A stretch of 64,000 nucleotides of DNA, taken from assembly GCA_003216815.1 (NCBI GenBank), contig QCIG01000001.1, positions 1 to 64,000 of the forward strand. Direction: 5' to 3'. Each line of letters starts with the position of its first letter. Within the stretch, counting starts at the first letter, position 1. Below, in pieces: positions 15,915 through 24,344 of the stretch. The DNA comes from Prochlorococcus sp. AG-402-K14. GTDB lineage: Bacteria > Cyanobacteriota > Cyanobacteriia > PCC-6307 > Cyanobiaceae. The notes beneath the pieces were generated by a model that worked only from the letters and a program-made list of their open reading frames with translations, searched no databases and was not told the origin of the DNA. Made by a program: the position numbers and the translations under genes.

Positions 15915-16108
15915 GGTTTTCCTCTTCAATTAATCTCGGTATAAACCATCAAGAAGGCCTATGGCAAGTGAATTTATCCTCATCTTTCTCTTAAATTATT
16001 TTAGAGTCATCATTTAAAATATTTTTAATCTGGGAAAACCAATTCCTGACATCTGATGAGCTGCTTAAAAAAAGCAAAATCAACTCAAGTAACTAAGGGT
16101 TATAACAA

Positions 16109-16243
16109 GTGAATTCAACAATAATTTCAATAATTACATTAGGCATCGCTATTGCAGGAATTTCAGTTTGGTGGGTCAGGACAACACTCAAAGAAGGTAA
16201 TAAGGCACTTGAAGAAAGCCAAAAAGAGAATCTAGACAATTAA
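16109..16243 (+). CDS. 44-residue single-TM protein (GTG start)
   Basis: GTG 16109 opens a frame with one helix (IISIITLGIAIAGISVWWV) and a polar tail (KEGNKALEESQKE). The layout is like 61635-61787. No in-frame ATG precedes it. Confidence 0.55.
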   Translation: MNSTIISIITLGIAIAGISVWWVRTTLKEGNKALEESQKENLDN

Positions 16244-16301
16244 CACTTTCATAGATTTAGGTACAAAGCAAAGCTTTAAGAAAATCATCTGAACATTTAG
16301 T

Positions 16302-16334
16302 AAAAAAAACTCCCCCACTTAAATAGTGGAGGAG
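16302..16334 (-). terminator. Terminator of the gene at 16367
   Basis: CTCCCCCACT/AGTGGAGGAG forms a stem followed by a T run on the minus strand, 33 bases after the stop. Confidence 0.75.
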
Positions 16335-16366
16335 CTAAGAAACACATTCTTCAGACCCACTAACAG

Positions 16367-16633
16367 TTACTTCTTATTAAGGACAGCCTTAACTTTTGTG
16401 GGAGAAAAAGCCTTAAGTTCCTCTTTTATCTCATTTTGACGTTCATCAAGAACTTTAATACGAGCTTGATAGCTGTCTTCTAGTCTTTTTCTAGAGTCTT
16501 CGATGTTGTCGAGTTCCTCTTGACGTTGATTACGCTTAAGCTCTTCAAGCTGTCTATCAGAAACCACATAAACAGTTCTGGTAGGTGCAATTAAAGAATC
16601 AGAGAAAAAAGTGTCGAAGAGTGAAGTGTACAT
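16367..16633 (-). CDS. Coiled-coil protein starting MYTSLFDTFFSDS
   Basis: The likely start is ATG 16633, giving 88 residues: MYTSLFDTFF, a beta-like segment TRTVYVVSDRQLEELK, then a long charged helix (about 30-75) and a basic end (TKVKAVLNKK). The open frame extends seven codons further. Its own terminator suggests a single-gene transcript and perhaps good expression. Function unknown. Confidence 0.72.
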   Translation of the reverse strand: MYTSLFDTFFSDSLIAPTRTVYVVSDRQLEELKRNQRQEELDNIEDSRKRLEDSYQARIKVLDERQNEIKEELKAFSPTKVKAVLNKK

Positions 16634-16810
16634 AACTTTTCTTTCGGAGTACACAACTACTCTGTCCTAAATTGATTTAGTTAGGGATGAGGCATACCGT
16701 AGAAAATGATTCGGTAAATACATCTTACTTCGGTTGCTACTACTGAAAAGTTAGGTATACCGACCTCTAAACTTTTTCACAAAGCCTCTCTTGAAAGAGA
16801 TAACAAAATA

Positions 16811-16969
16811 ATGGCTACATATTCACTCTTACTTGGAATCCTCGTGATAATCATTTCATGGAAATTCTTCAATGACTGGGCTTCTGGCCTGGCAGGATTT
16901 ATTTATGGTGGCATCTTATTTTGGAGTATCAAATTATTTGTTCAACTCATTAAAACTTTATTTGGATAA
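16811..16969 (+). CDS. 52-residue two-TM protein
   Basis: The frame from ATG 16811 has two hydrophobic helices (LLLGILVIIISW and GFIYGGILFWSIKLFV) separated by FFNDWASGL. It is nearly all membrane. Function unknown. Confidence 0.6.
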   Translation: MATYSLLLGILVIIISWKFFNDWASGLAGFIYGGILFWSIKLFVQLIKTLFG

Positions 16970-16990
16970 AGAATGATGTCTCCATTGAAA

Positions 16991-17146
16991 TCAAATGAAA
17001 CTACTGAAACCATGTTTTAAGCCCCAAAAGATAGTCACCAAAATTGCTGACAAAGGTAGTGCGATGGCAAGTGTGATATTGATTGTTCTAAAAATCTTCC
17101 CAACTCCATTACTCGTATCTTTAGAAGGATCTACGATAAGTGGCAT
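16991..17146 (-). CDS. 51-residue single-TM protein
   Basis: From ATG 17146 the frame has a polar N-terminus (MPLIVDPSKDTSNGVGKIF) and one helix (ITLALPLSAILVTIFWG region). It is convergent with 16811-16969. Function unknown. Confidence 0.55.
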   Translation of the reverse strand: MPLIVDPSKDTSNGVGKIFRTINITLAIALPLSAILVTIFWGLKHGFSSFI

Positions 17147-17225
17147 AGCGAATACGTATTTTTTTTATTTATAGGCGCAATTTCCATTCAATTGGTTAGA
17201 TTGTCGTAATTATCGAGACAGTCTC

Positions 17226-17441
17226 ATGTATTTATTAGGTCTTGGACTATTAGTTTTAAGCACTTGGTATCTGATGAAGCTATACACAAATTTCAAAAAC
17301 GATCCGATAGCAAAGAAAGAAATCGACAATGCATGGCAAGAAGCAAAGAAAGAAGCAAAAGGTAAAAACCCATTTGCACCAGGAAGAATTAAAGAGGCTC
17401 TCAATGCATATAAAGCCGATATGAATAAAAAAGACAACTAA
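17226..17441 (+). CDS. Small N-anchored protein
   Basis: The 71-residue protein has an N-terminal helix (MYLLGLGLLVLSTWYLM) and a soluble Lys/Ala-rich helical domain with GKNPFAPGRIKEALNAY. No family recognised. Confidence 0.65.
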   Translation: MYLLGLGLLVLSTWYLMKLYTNFKNDPIAKKEIDNAWQEAKKEAKGKNPFAPGRIKEALNAYKADMNKKDN

Positions 17442-17511
17442 AAGATAGAAAATCCAAAGAGATGAAAATATTTCTAAAAAGTAGTTAAATTAGTTTTTTG
17501 TAGGTTTAGTA

Positions 17512-17808
17512 GTGACGCCCTCATTAGTTCTAATGGATTATGTAGACAGAAAGACATTGAATAACGAACAACTAGAATATCTCGAGCAAGTTTTAAAAGC
17601 ATCAATTCAGAAATTGAAATTCACTGGTATCGAACCTGTAATTGCTAATAATGAAATATGTGATGCAGCACTAATTTCCCAGGGTTCCTATGAAATAAGT
17701 TGTATTGCGTCCATACTTGATATGCTTCAGCCAACAGAAAAAACAATGGAGCGCAAAAAAAAGGTATTCAACGCTCTATGCAATGCAGGTTTAATAGTTA
17801 CTGATTAA
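17512..17808 (+). CDS. GSSWI-family small protein, copy 2 (divergent)
   Basis: The 98-residue frame (GTG 17512; ATG 17533 is an alternative) has the family order: L-x-x-EQLEYLEQVL, a P-x-I segment, ICDAALISQGSYEISCIASI and LDMLQPT. Here GSSWIT has become GSYEIS, so it is the most diverged of the four (14171, 26405, 49676). Function unknown. Confidence 0.62.
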   Translation: MTPSLVLMDYVDRKTLNNEQLEYLEQVLKASIQKLKFTGIEPVIANNEICDAALISQGSYEISCIASILDMLQPTEKTMERKKKVFNALCNAGLIVTD

Positions 17809-17871
17809 AGAAAGAGGCCTACCTGAGCAAACAGATCCAAACAAATATAAACAAGATATCTACCAAAAATA

Positions 17872-17914
17872 CCAGTGAGAGGCATTGAACCTCTCATGCC
17901 GCCTGACGGTCTGG
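17872..17914 (-). promoter_or_regulatory. Conserved 3' structured element, copy A
   Basis: Seven bases after the stop of the histone-like gene lies an RNA element closed by CCAG/CTGG, containing CCGTCA, GCGGC and a hairpin GAGAGG-TTCAATG-CCTCTC whose loop looks like a tRNA T-loop. The same order is found after the paralogous gene (28817-28863). Confidence 0.5.
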
Positions 17915-17921
17915 GTAAGCT

Positions 17922-18455
17922 TTATTTAGCAGCTTCAGGCGCTTTTCTGGCTTTGCGTGCACGTCTAGCAGGTCTACCAGCACTTGGCTTAACAACTGCA
18001 GAATCCTCTGCTTTAGCTTTGGCTGCAGCCTTTTTAGCTACTGGCTTTTTAGCTACTGCTTTCTTTGCTGTTGCCTTTTTAGCTACAGCCTTTTTAGCTA
18101 CTGCTTTTTTAGCTACTGCTTTTTTAGCTGTGGTTTTTTTTGCCGCAGCTGCTTTTGGAGCAGAGCCTTTACGTGTGCGGTGAGAGAGAATTAAAGCCCA
18201 TTCATCAGCGCTAATATTTGCTGGCTTATTTCCATGAACCTCAGAAACTTTAGCTGCTTTTTCAATATCTTTAATTAGGTTTTTCCAAGAAGCTGCGTAA
18301 CGTTTATCAGACTGAGATTTAGCACCACTTTCAACAAGGGTTTCAACGACTTGAGAAGCAGTAACCTTCTTACGACGTCTGTTAAAGATCTCCTTTTGCA
18401 AGGTAGCAATCAAGGCATCACCTTTAGCACTAACTTTGATGGATAACTGAGACAT
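17922..18455 (-). CDS. Histone H1-like DNA-binding protein, copy A
   Basis: The 177-residue protein has a conserved N-terminal domain (about 1-100) with basic segments RRRKKVTASQVVETLVESG and SWKNLIKDIEKAA, then a Lys/Ala tail of tandem KKAVAKKAVA-type repeats (about 105-155) and an AT-hook-like end GRPARRARK. Such tails are typical of bacterial histone H1-like proteins that compact DNA. The paralog at 28871-29458 is nearly identical in the N-terminal domain but has diverged in the repeat tail. Nucleoid binding is an inference from composition. Confidence 0.75.
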   Translation of the reverse strand: MSQLSIKVSAKGDALIATLQKEIFNRRRKKVTASQVVETLVESGAKSQSDKRYAASWKNLIKDIEKAAKVSEVHGNKPANISADEWALILSHRTRKGSAPKAAAAKKTTAKKAVAKKAVAKKAVAKKATAKKAVAKKPVAKKAAAKAKAEDSAVVKPSAGRPARRARKARKAPEAAK

Positions 18456-18731
18456 AACTCAATAATTACTTTCTTAATACATCTATCACATATAGGGTAT
18501 TTAATTCAATAGTCAATGGTTAACCGACAACTAAATTTTTATATATCTATCAATATCAATTAAAGTGATACCTTCAAATAATTCGATCTTAACTATAAAG
18601 CCATATCTGGTGGGCGAGAGAAAAGCCAAAAACTAATACAAAAACAATGCTATTCAATAAAACCAATAGACCTCATATGCTCATCAAAGATGGCATTAGA
18701 ACACTAATAACAAATTGATCTATTCAAAGTG

Positions 18732-19013
18732 TCAGGCCACCTCTAGACACCAACCAATCTCTTTCTCTCGTTGCCGTATCCAAAGAAGACAACGTGAAAT
18801 CAAATGGTCTCCATGAGGAATAAGACGACGATGAACAAGACAAGAAAGCATTGTTCTGGAATGCATGTCGCTGGAATAATTGAAATGTTGACATGTCATG
18901 CAAACGCAAGCTGAACATGTTTTTTTGAGAATCCCTTTCTCAAGGAATTTCCACTCTTCTTCTTGACCGAAGATCTGATGGGTGCAAGTTTCTTTGGGGT
19001 GAGTCGTAGACAT
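18732..19013 (-). CDS. Cys/His-rich small protein downstream of a LexA-like box
   Basis: The frame's C-terminal two thirds contains CSACVCMTCQHFNYSSDMHS, LSCLVHRRLIPHGDHL and CLLWIRQREKEIGW, a Cys/His pattern that could bind zinc. I set the start at ATG 19013; the frame is open to 19052. Another frame starting at ATG 19096 also looks protein-like at its beginning (SPYAVFKAEEWVSAVAQ), so the gene may be longer with a frameshift. Base composition is less AT-rich than the neighbours. A LexA-type palindrome at 19108-19121 suggests DNA-damage control. Confidence 0.5.
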   Translation of the reverse strand: MSTTHPKETCTHQIFGQEEEWKFLEKGILKKTCSACVCMTCQHFNYSSDMHSRTMLSCLVHRRLIPHGDHLISRCLLWIRQREKEIGWCLEVA

Positions 19014-19107
19014 TGACCAATTCCAATAGGTTGGGCGACGGCAGATACCCATTCTTCAGCCTTAAAGACAGCATACGGGGAAGCAGATGGAGTCATTCGT
19101 CTATAGC

Positions 19108-19121
19108 AGTACACTTGTACT
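19108..19121 (-). promoter_or_regulatory. Cyanobacterial LexA (SOS) box
   Basis: AGTACACTTGTACT has perfect AGTAC/GTACT arms separated by four bases, fitting the cyanobacterial LexA consensus AGTAC-N4-GTACT. It lies just upstream of the Cys/His-rich frame, with a TATAG-like -10 element next to it. Confidence 0.6.
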
Positions 19122-19294
19122 AGCAAAAACCAATAGGTAATGTCAAGTCATATATTTCAAAACATCTAAAATATGTCGCCTGCAATGCCAACAATCAAAC
19201 AAACAAGATGCTCAAACACGATAAATATTTCAAGGATATAAAGGCTAATTAAAAATAATTAAACGGATAGGTCCACCACAAAACAAAAAAGCAA

Positions 19295-19541
19295 TAAAAA
19301 AGCCCTCATCTCATGAGGGCAAAATAAACTGCTGAAGGATCCCCATCACCCAGCTTTTCAAAAATAATAATCAAATCAATCAGATTAGGCAACATTAAAG
19401 CACCATATGTTTTACCTCAGGCTTAAATGAACACCATCTGTAGGGGGGGGGTTGATTTATATGGAAAATAGGGTTAGAAATAGTATCCCCATCACCCAGA
19501 CCCGTAGGACACCATACCTAGGGTCTTTTTTATTGGAAAAC
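19295..19541 (-). ncRNA. Candidate structured RNA, copy B
   Basis: This is the opposite-strand copy of 2248-2481. Read on the minus strand: the identical 5' block from TTCCAATAAAAAAGACCC (19538) through CCTACGGG, box CTGGGTGATGGGGAT (19499-19485), a diverged middle, second box CTGGGTGATGGGGATC (19353-19338) with CTTCAG, then a terminator GCCCTCAT/ATGAGGGC plus T run (19320-19295). The box spacing and terminator differ in sequence but keep the order. An intact ORF is not conserved. Confidence 0.6.
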
Positions 19542-19809
19542 CTTTTATAGAGGGATTTCGCCAATATTAAGCACATATGATCTGTGGAAAACTTTTTTAT
19601 TTGAATGAATTTGCGAGCTAAAAAAATATGTCCTTACCTAAATCTTCGAAAAAGTAGCTTATAAAGGTTTAAAAACGATTAATTGAAAAATCCTCCTCAA
19701 TTAAGTAAAAAGGTTCTAAATCTTTCAATTGGTAGGAAAACGACAATTAGGCTAAAGAAATTAAATCTATCGAATAAAACCAGTTGAAATCTTTATGTGA
19801 TTACACAAA

Positions 19810-20670
19810 ATGATTGATCTCAAAAGAAATAGCAAAAAAGAACCAATTGAAGCCACAGGCCTCCGAAGTCGTAAGTCTTCTCTATATAAGCCAAATCAAC
19901 AAGAAGATTTCAAAATAAGTAGAGGTCGTTTCTCAAATTTTCTGACGTGTCAAAGGTGCTTTTATCTCGATAGGGTAATAGGTCTTGATCCTCCTGGGAC
20001 ACCAGGTTGGACTCTCAATGAAACCACTGACTTATTACTAAAAAAAGAATTTGACGATTGCAGACAAAAACAGGTTCCACACCGAATATTTGCATCTAAT
20101 GGAATATCTCATGTTGTTCCATTTGATCATCCTGAAATAGATAACTGGAGAAACTCACTTCATCGGGGACTAATGCATCGTTACAAGGATAGCGGAATAA
20201 TTTTGACTGGAGGTGTAGACGATATTTGGCAAGACACTATTACAAGACAACTAATAATTGTGGATTACAAATCACAAGCAAAAAACGGACGAGTTGATAA
20301 GAAAGATTATTTAGAGGATCCTTTTCACGAGGCCTATAAAATTCAAATGGACTTTTATGCTTACTTACTCTCGGGGATGGGTTTTAGTGTTCATCCAATA
20401 TCTTATTTTCTAGTTTGCAATGCAAAAAGGGATGAAGATGAATTTAATAAGACCATGCGTTTTGATGAATATCTTGTTCCCTACAAATGGAGGAATGATT
20501 GGATAGAGAGTCGACTAGATGAAATGGTCACACTAATGAATCAATCAGAGATTCCAGAATCAAATCCTTCATGCAAGAACTGCGCCTATGCAGATCAATA
20601 TTCGAAAATACTATTTTCAAGAAATTCAAGTAAAAAAGAAATTACACAAGGAACTTTGCCATTATTTTAA
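19810..20670 (+). CDS. PD-(D/E)XK nuclease, Cas4/RecB-like with Cys cluster
   Basis: The 286-residue protein has SRGRFSNFLTCQRCFYLDR (Cys47, Cys50), the nuclease core GGVDDIW (Asp137/138) and IIVDYKSQA (Asp152, Lys154), then IQMDFYAYLL (Gln179, Tyr183), and a C-terminal CKNC pair (Cys255, Cys258). The four Cys suggest an Fe-S cluster as in Cas4/AddB-type exonucleases. No Cas gene or CRISPR repeat is nearby, so a stand-alone repair or phage-defence nuclease is likely. It lies 56 bases upstream of the SRAP gene on the same strand. Confidence 0.85.
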   Translation: MIDLKRNSKKEPIEATGLRSRKSSLYKPNQQEDFKISRGRFSNFLTCQRCFYLDRVIGLDPPGTPGWTLNETTDLLLKKEFDDCRQKQVPHRIFASNGISHVVPFDHPEIDNWRNSLHRGLMHRYKDSGIILTGGVDDIWQDTITRQLIIVDYKSQAKNGRVDKKDYLEDPFHEAYKIQMDFYAYLLSGMGFSVHPISYFLVCNAKRDEDEFNKTMRFDEYLVPYKWRNDWIESRLDEMVTLMNQSEIPESNPSCKNCAYADQYSKILFSRNSSKKEITQGTLPLF

Positions 20671-20726
20671 GAACGCTAATAGTTTTAAAATGATTCTGAT
20701 CAAAAAGCGTCTAAAGGATTAATGGA

Positions 20727-21365
20727 ATGTGCGGAAGATATCAGCTATTAACTAAATTTATAAATTTACCTGACCTTTTAAAAAAAGATGTGCCAAGGGG
20801 ATTGAGTCAAAATTATGAACCGCAAATATTAATCAAACCAGGTTCTCCAATTCTTGTTCTTAAGAATGAAGGCAGGACACAAACATCAATAATGCTTTGG
20901 GGATTTATATCTGAGTGGAGTAAAGACCCTTTTGACAACACAAGGCTAAAGCCATTTAACGCAAGATCAGAAAGTGTTGAAGAGAAAAAGCTTTTTCGTG
21001 CAAGCTGGAGGCATAAGAGATGTTTGATACCAGCTAGTGGATTTCTAGAAAAAGGTCACCTAATAGCTAGAAAAGATTCTCAAACTTTCTGGTTAGGTGG
21101 ACTTTGGAATAGATGGATGTCTAAAGAAGGATGTGAACTAGAGAGCTGTTGTGTGCTAACGACCGAGCCAAATGATTTAGTCAAACAATTTCATAACCGT
21201 ATGCCCGTAATTATTCCAAATGGTCTAGAAGAAGAATGGATCTCTGCAGTCAAAAATGCTCAAGATCTTAATGCTTTAAAACCGCTAATGACTAAATGGG
21301 ACCCAGAAGAATGGATAGCCGAGCCAATAAACAAATCTAATGCCGACCAATTATCCTTTTTGTAA
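20727..21365 (+). CDS. SRAP-domain protein (HMCES/YedK family)
   Basis: The 212-residue protein begins MCGRYQ, so Cys2 becomes the catalytic N-terminal residue after Met removal. It then has PFNARSESV (Asn78, Arg80, Glu82), LIPASGFLEKG (Glu108) and FHNRMPVI (His166). SRAP proteins form a covalent crosslink to abasic sites in single-stranded DNA and protect them. Bacterial SRAP genes are often SOS- or repair-associated, which fits the preceding nuclease and the nearby LexA-like box. The active-site set is complete. Confidence 0.93.
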   Translation: MCGRYQLLTKFINLPDLLKKDVPRGLSQNYEPQILIKPGSPILVLKNEGRTQTSIMLWGFISEWSKDPFDNTRLKPFNARSESVEEKKLFRASWRHKRCLIPASGFLEKGHLIARKDSQTFWLGGLWNRWMSKEGCELESCCVLTTEPNDLVKQFHNRMPVIIPNGLEEEWISAVKNAQDLNALKPLMTKWDPEEWIAEPINKSNADQLSFL

Positions 21366-21381
21366 AATCAGGACAAAAAGA

Positions 21382-21401
21382 AAGGGCTTATATAAGCCCT
21401 T
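21382..21401 (-). terminator. Terminator between convergent genes
   Basis: AAGGGCTTAT/ATAAGCCCTT is a 20-base palindrome. On the minus strand it is followed by a T-rich run, after the stop at 21427. Confidence 0.6.
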
Positions 21402-21426
21402 AGATACAGTTTATAAAGTCAAAACA

Positions 21427-21600
21427 TCAGTGATCGTGATGCACTTCTGCAGAGCTAGGCATTTCGTGGGCAGAAGACAATTTCTTCAATGATTGAGATC
21501 CACAAATAGCAGACAAAGCGATCACAACCAAGGATGCAGTGCTTAACAATTGAAGCACTATCGGGAGATGTGAATTAATTCTTTCTCTAAAGGTAGTCAT
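21427..21600 (-). CDS. 57-residue single-TM protein with His-rich end
   Basis: From ATG 21600 the frame has a polar start (MTTFRERINS), one helix (about 12-33), and ends SSAEVHHDH. The terminal His/Asp cluster could bind metal. It is convergent with the SRAP gene and has its own terminator. Function unknown. Confidence 0.6.
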   Translation of the reverse strand: MTTFRERINSHLPIVLQLLSTASLVVIALSAICGSQSLKKLSSAHEMPSSAEVHHDH

Positions 21601-21980
21601 TTGGGAAGTTAATTAACACTCCATTCAAACAAAAAGAATAAGCACAGTCCATAGCTTGAATATTATGAACTAAATAGCTAAAAGCAAAAAAATAAGCATA
21701 AACAAATTCAGTCCAACTGTTAAGACTGATGAACCTGGTTTAAATTCATTAGCCACAACTAGGGACTCACGCTCTTATTAATTTCTAATTATGACCCAAA
21801 TAATTAAAAGTCTCATAATATACATAATTAAAATTAGATATTGAAAAAACACCTGAATAAATATATGTAGAATTAAGTCAATAATTAACTAAAAACTACT
21901 CATGGCTGAAAAATTAATAAAGGCTAAAACCACTCGACGTCAGATATCTGATTAAAATTAACTAAACAAATTTAATTGAA
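21601..21980. other. Intergenic stretch, nothing recognised
   Basis: AT-rich, with only very short open frames (one of 17 codons at 21901). Promoters for the flanking genes are presumably here. Confidence 0.45.
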
Positions 21981-22484
21981 ATGGACGGAAATAGTATGGA
22001 TCTTCCATCTCTAGACAAACTTAAAGAATTTGAAAAACATGCAAGAGTAGAAGGGAGTGGCATTGAATTTGACTCTCTATTAGGACTCTGGAAATTTAAT
22101 TCAGTTTGGAAACAGGGATCAGATACAGAAGATTCGATTTCAAGCACTTTGCTACAGGTTCTTTCAGCCAGCCTAGAGTTGAAGAAGGATACACAGAATC
22201 CAGAAGAAGAGAAATTTACTATCGCCAACGCAATTAAATTTGGATTATTAACGCTGAGATTTAGTGGCTATGCAAATTTAGAAAGGAAGCAGCCATTATT
22301 ACCCTTTTCTTTTAATTGCATTCAAATCAAACTAGCTTCATTGACAATTTTAAATAGATCTCTACCGGCACCGGATCAAAAGAAGAGACCATTTTTTGCA
22401 CTAATAGCTATCGATCAAAATGGTAAATGGTTGTCAGCTAGGGGAAAGGGTGGAGGACTTGCTCTATGGGTACAAGATAATTAA
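21981..22484 (+). CDS. Conserved cyanobacterial fibrillin/lipocalin-like protein
   Basis: The 167-residue protein has FDSLLGLWKFNSVWKQG early on (the start of a PAP/fibrillin-like barrel) and KRPFFALIAIDQNGKWLSA-RGKGGGLALW at the end. The pattern resembles cyanobacterial small fibrillin-like or heme/lipid-binding barrels. The function is not established. Start ATG 21981; an ATG five codons in is also possible. Confidence 0.65.
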   Translation: MDGNSMDLPSLDKLKEFEKHARVEGSGIEFDSLLGLWKFNSVWKQGSDTEDSISSTLLQVLSASLELKKDTQNPEEEKFTIANAIKFGLLTLRFSGYANLERKQPLLPFSFNCIQIKLASLTILNRSLPAPDQKKRPFFALIAIDQNGKWLSARGKGGGLALWVQDN

Positions 22485-22608
22485 GTTACCAGCTTTGAAA
22501 TACCATTTAGATATTTCTTTGAGCAAAATCTTCTCAGAGTGTTTAATTAAATAACCAATATCTCCAGACATATATTAATTAGCTAAATGTCGTGCAAACG
22601 TAGTTAAA

Positions 22609-22806
22609 TCAAGCAATAACTTTATTTCTTAGAGAAATCCTATCAATAGAATTTGGATGCTCACGAACAAATTTGTTGAACTCAATTGCTAACTGTCTAG
22701 CTTCAAAAGCGTCAATAGCATAAAACCCTAACTCATGTCTTTTGTTAGCCAAATCACGGTAGCTAACAGCGTATCTCTTACAGGATGTAATTGGTCTTGA
22801 GGACAT
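22609..22806 (-). CDS. Conserved small soluble protein
   Basis: The 65-residue protein starts MSSRPITSCKRYAVSYRDLA and includes FYAIDAFEARQLAIEFN, with the look of a compact alpha/beta domain. No family recognised. Confidence 0.62.
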   Translation of the reverse strand: MSSRPITSCKRYAVSYRDLANKRHELGFYAIDAFEARQLAIEFNKFVREHPNSIDRISLRNKVIA

Positions 22807-23146
22807 TTTTTCAAAATTTACTAATTAAATATTAAAAACAACCACACTTCTCTGAAAGAAATCTACCGAACAATGTTTAGACAGGAAACCGAATCTAAAT
22901 TCTGATAATGATTTAGGCCAGGTAGTCTCAGATAACTTCCAAATCTAACTACATGATAAAAATAAACGTTAAAATGTAATTTAAAAAACTTTTTGTATAT
23001 TTTACATAAAATTTTTATAAGACTTAAAAATAACGAGGTACATAAATAATCAATTATTAGAAAAACTAATTACATTAATAATTTTTACTTTATATATTTG
23101 GTATTTTTCCATACATACAGTAAGTGATTAGAAAGGTAACTTAAAA
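22807..23146. other. Intergenic stretch, nothing recognised
   Basis: Very AT-rich sequence without usable frames or stem-loops that I can see. Confidence 0.45.
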
Positions 23147-23251
23147 ATGTTATTCGATTTAATCAAAGTTATGACTTTAGATATTTACAAAGCGATTGTA
23201 AAAGCTTCAGAGAAAGGAAATTTATGGGGACTAAAGCGTACCGATTACTAG
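23147..23251 (+). CDS. 34-residue microprotein
   Basis: The frame reads MLFDLIKVMTLDIYKAIVKA then a basic end, an amphipathic helix. The stop is two bases from the next ATG, so the pair may be an operon. FDLIK recurs in the micro-ORF at 58975. Function unknown. Confidence 0.45.
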   Translation: MLFDLIKVMTLDIYKAIVKASEKGNLWGLKRTDY

Positions 23252-23253
23252 CT

Positions 23254-23370
23254 ATGTTTAAATTCACCAAGTTTAAGTTTATTCAGCTACTTATATTATG
23301 GAACCTCCCGATTATAATTCTATTTATTGGAATAATATCAATACCCATAGAGTTTTCTAATTCAATTTAA
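23254..23370 (+). CDS. 38-residue membrane microprotein
   Basis: A basic start (MFKFTKFKF) leads into one long hydrophobic helix. It follows 23147-23251 by two bases. Function unknown. Confidence 0.45.
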   Translation: MFKFTKFKFIQLLILWNLPIIILFIGIISIPIEFSNSI

Positions 23371-23548
23371 TTTTTAATAACTAAACATCTCTATACAAAA
23401 AAGTTCTTAATTAGAAAAATACTTATCAATATGGTGAATATTGATAATTTAGATATGAACAAATATAAATGAACTTAAATGGCTAGAAAGAATAAAAACT
23501 CTGGAATTTGATATATGGCTATTACATAAATACACAGCATGTATTTTA

Positions 23549-23860
23549 TTAAGCGGCTTTACACTGAACACTACTGTTGTCGGTCCAAGTCCAAGCAGAC
23601 TTCTCCATTGTAGATAAATCGACTCTGTGACTGGCCATCCAGTCACCATTGGCTTCTATAAATTTCTCAATATTCCCTTCTGGGTGCTGATGGATAACAA
23701 TAATTTTTTGAGGGTCTTCATCACTACACCCTCTGTACAAAGGCTGAATATTAAACTCTCTATGCCTTCTGGTAGCATCATTGCTGTCGAAGATTGCAGC
23801 CCACTCATCAAAGGTGCTTTCAACCTTAAAGGTAAAAACTGAGGTGACAGTAGAAGACAT
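23549..23860 (-). CDS. DUF3764-like protein
   Basis: The 103-residue protein reads TSVFTFKVESTFDEWAAIFD, then PLYRGCSDEDPQKIIVIHQH, the DUF3764 pattern (ferredoxin-like fold found in marine picocyanobacteria). A TTG codon directly upstream also fits, but ATG 23860 is preferred. Function unknown; 46161-46424 may be a distant relative. Confidence 0.75.
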   Translation of the reverse strand: MSSTVTSVFTFKVESTFDEWAAIFDSNDATRRHREFNIQPLYRGCSDEDPQKIIVIHQHPEGNIEKFIEANGDWMASHRVDLSTMEKSAWTWTDNSSVQCKAA

Positions 23861-23961
23861 CAATAATCTTTAATATGCACAGACGATACCCAAACAAAAC
23901 ACAACTGACTAACAGTTGTTGTAAAAACTAGATAAAAAAGAAAAGTTTCTGCTAGAAATAG

Positions 23962-24186
23962 ATGATGCAGATAACAAGAAAAAACCTCAAACGATTCATC
24001 AACTTGATTGTTGTTTTAATCGTTGCCATTGTTGGGTTCATCAAAGTAAGACACCCATTTAGTTATTTAGTTGGGGTCCCTGTTACAAGTTGGGTCGTTT
24101 ATCTTTTATGTAATGCAATGTGCACAGATATTCTTTTTGGAGAAACACTAGGTTGTTCAGGAAAAAGCATTTACAAGGAGAAATAA
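23962..24186 (+). CDS. Two-TM small protein
   Basis: The 74-residue protein (ATG 23962, or 23965) has a basic N-terminus, two hydrophobic segments (about 12-28 and 38-55) and a C-terminus with three Cys (NAMCTD, LGCSG). Function unknown. Confidence 0.6.
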   Translation: MMQITRKNLKRFINLIVVLIVAIVGFIKVRHPFSYLVGVPVTSWVVYLLCNAMCTDILFGETLGCSGKSIYKEK

Positions 24187-24344
24187 GTAATTACGAATGT
24201 ACCTTTCTCAATTAGTGAAAAAGAAACATATATCCATATCTGAAAAGTTCTAGCAAAGAGAGATTAAAGTTAAAATAAAGGAATGAATCAATAAAAATAC
24301 TCTTAAATTCTCAGAAAAACTAAAATGCTATTTGCTTTAATCAG

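Noticed and set aside
17875-17914. tRNA gene because of the T-arm-like hairpin
   Set aside because: There is no anticodon arm, D arm or seven-base acceptor stem; the same element behind the paralogous gene points to a 3' UTR structure.
18724-19126. Three overlapping minus-strand ORFs as three separate genes
   Set aside because: They overlap almost fully in different frames. Only one with Cys/His spacing looks protein-like over its length; at most one gene, perhaps frameshifted, is present.
2248-19541. Terminal inverted repeats of a transposon or genomic island
   Set aside because: No transposase or integrase, no target-site duplication, and each copy has its own terminator and RNA-like organisation. 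Recombination between copies remains possible.
19810-20670. Cas4 gene as part of a CRISPR-Cas system
   Set aside because: No repeats, spacers or other Cas genes are found in the window; stand-alone Cas4/RecB-like nucleases are common.
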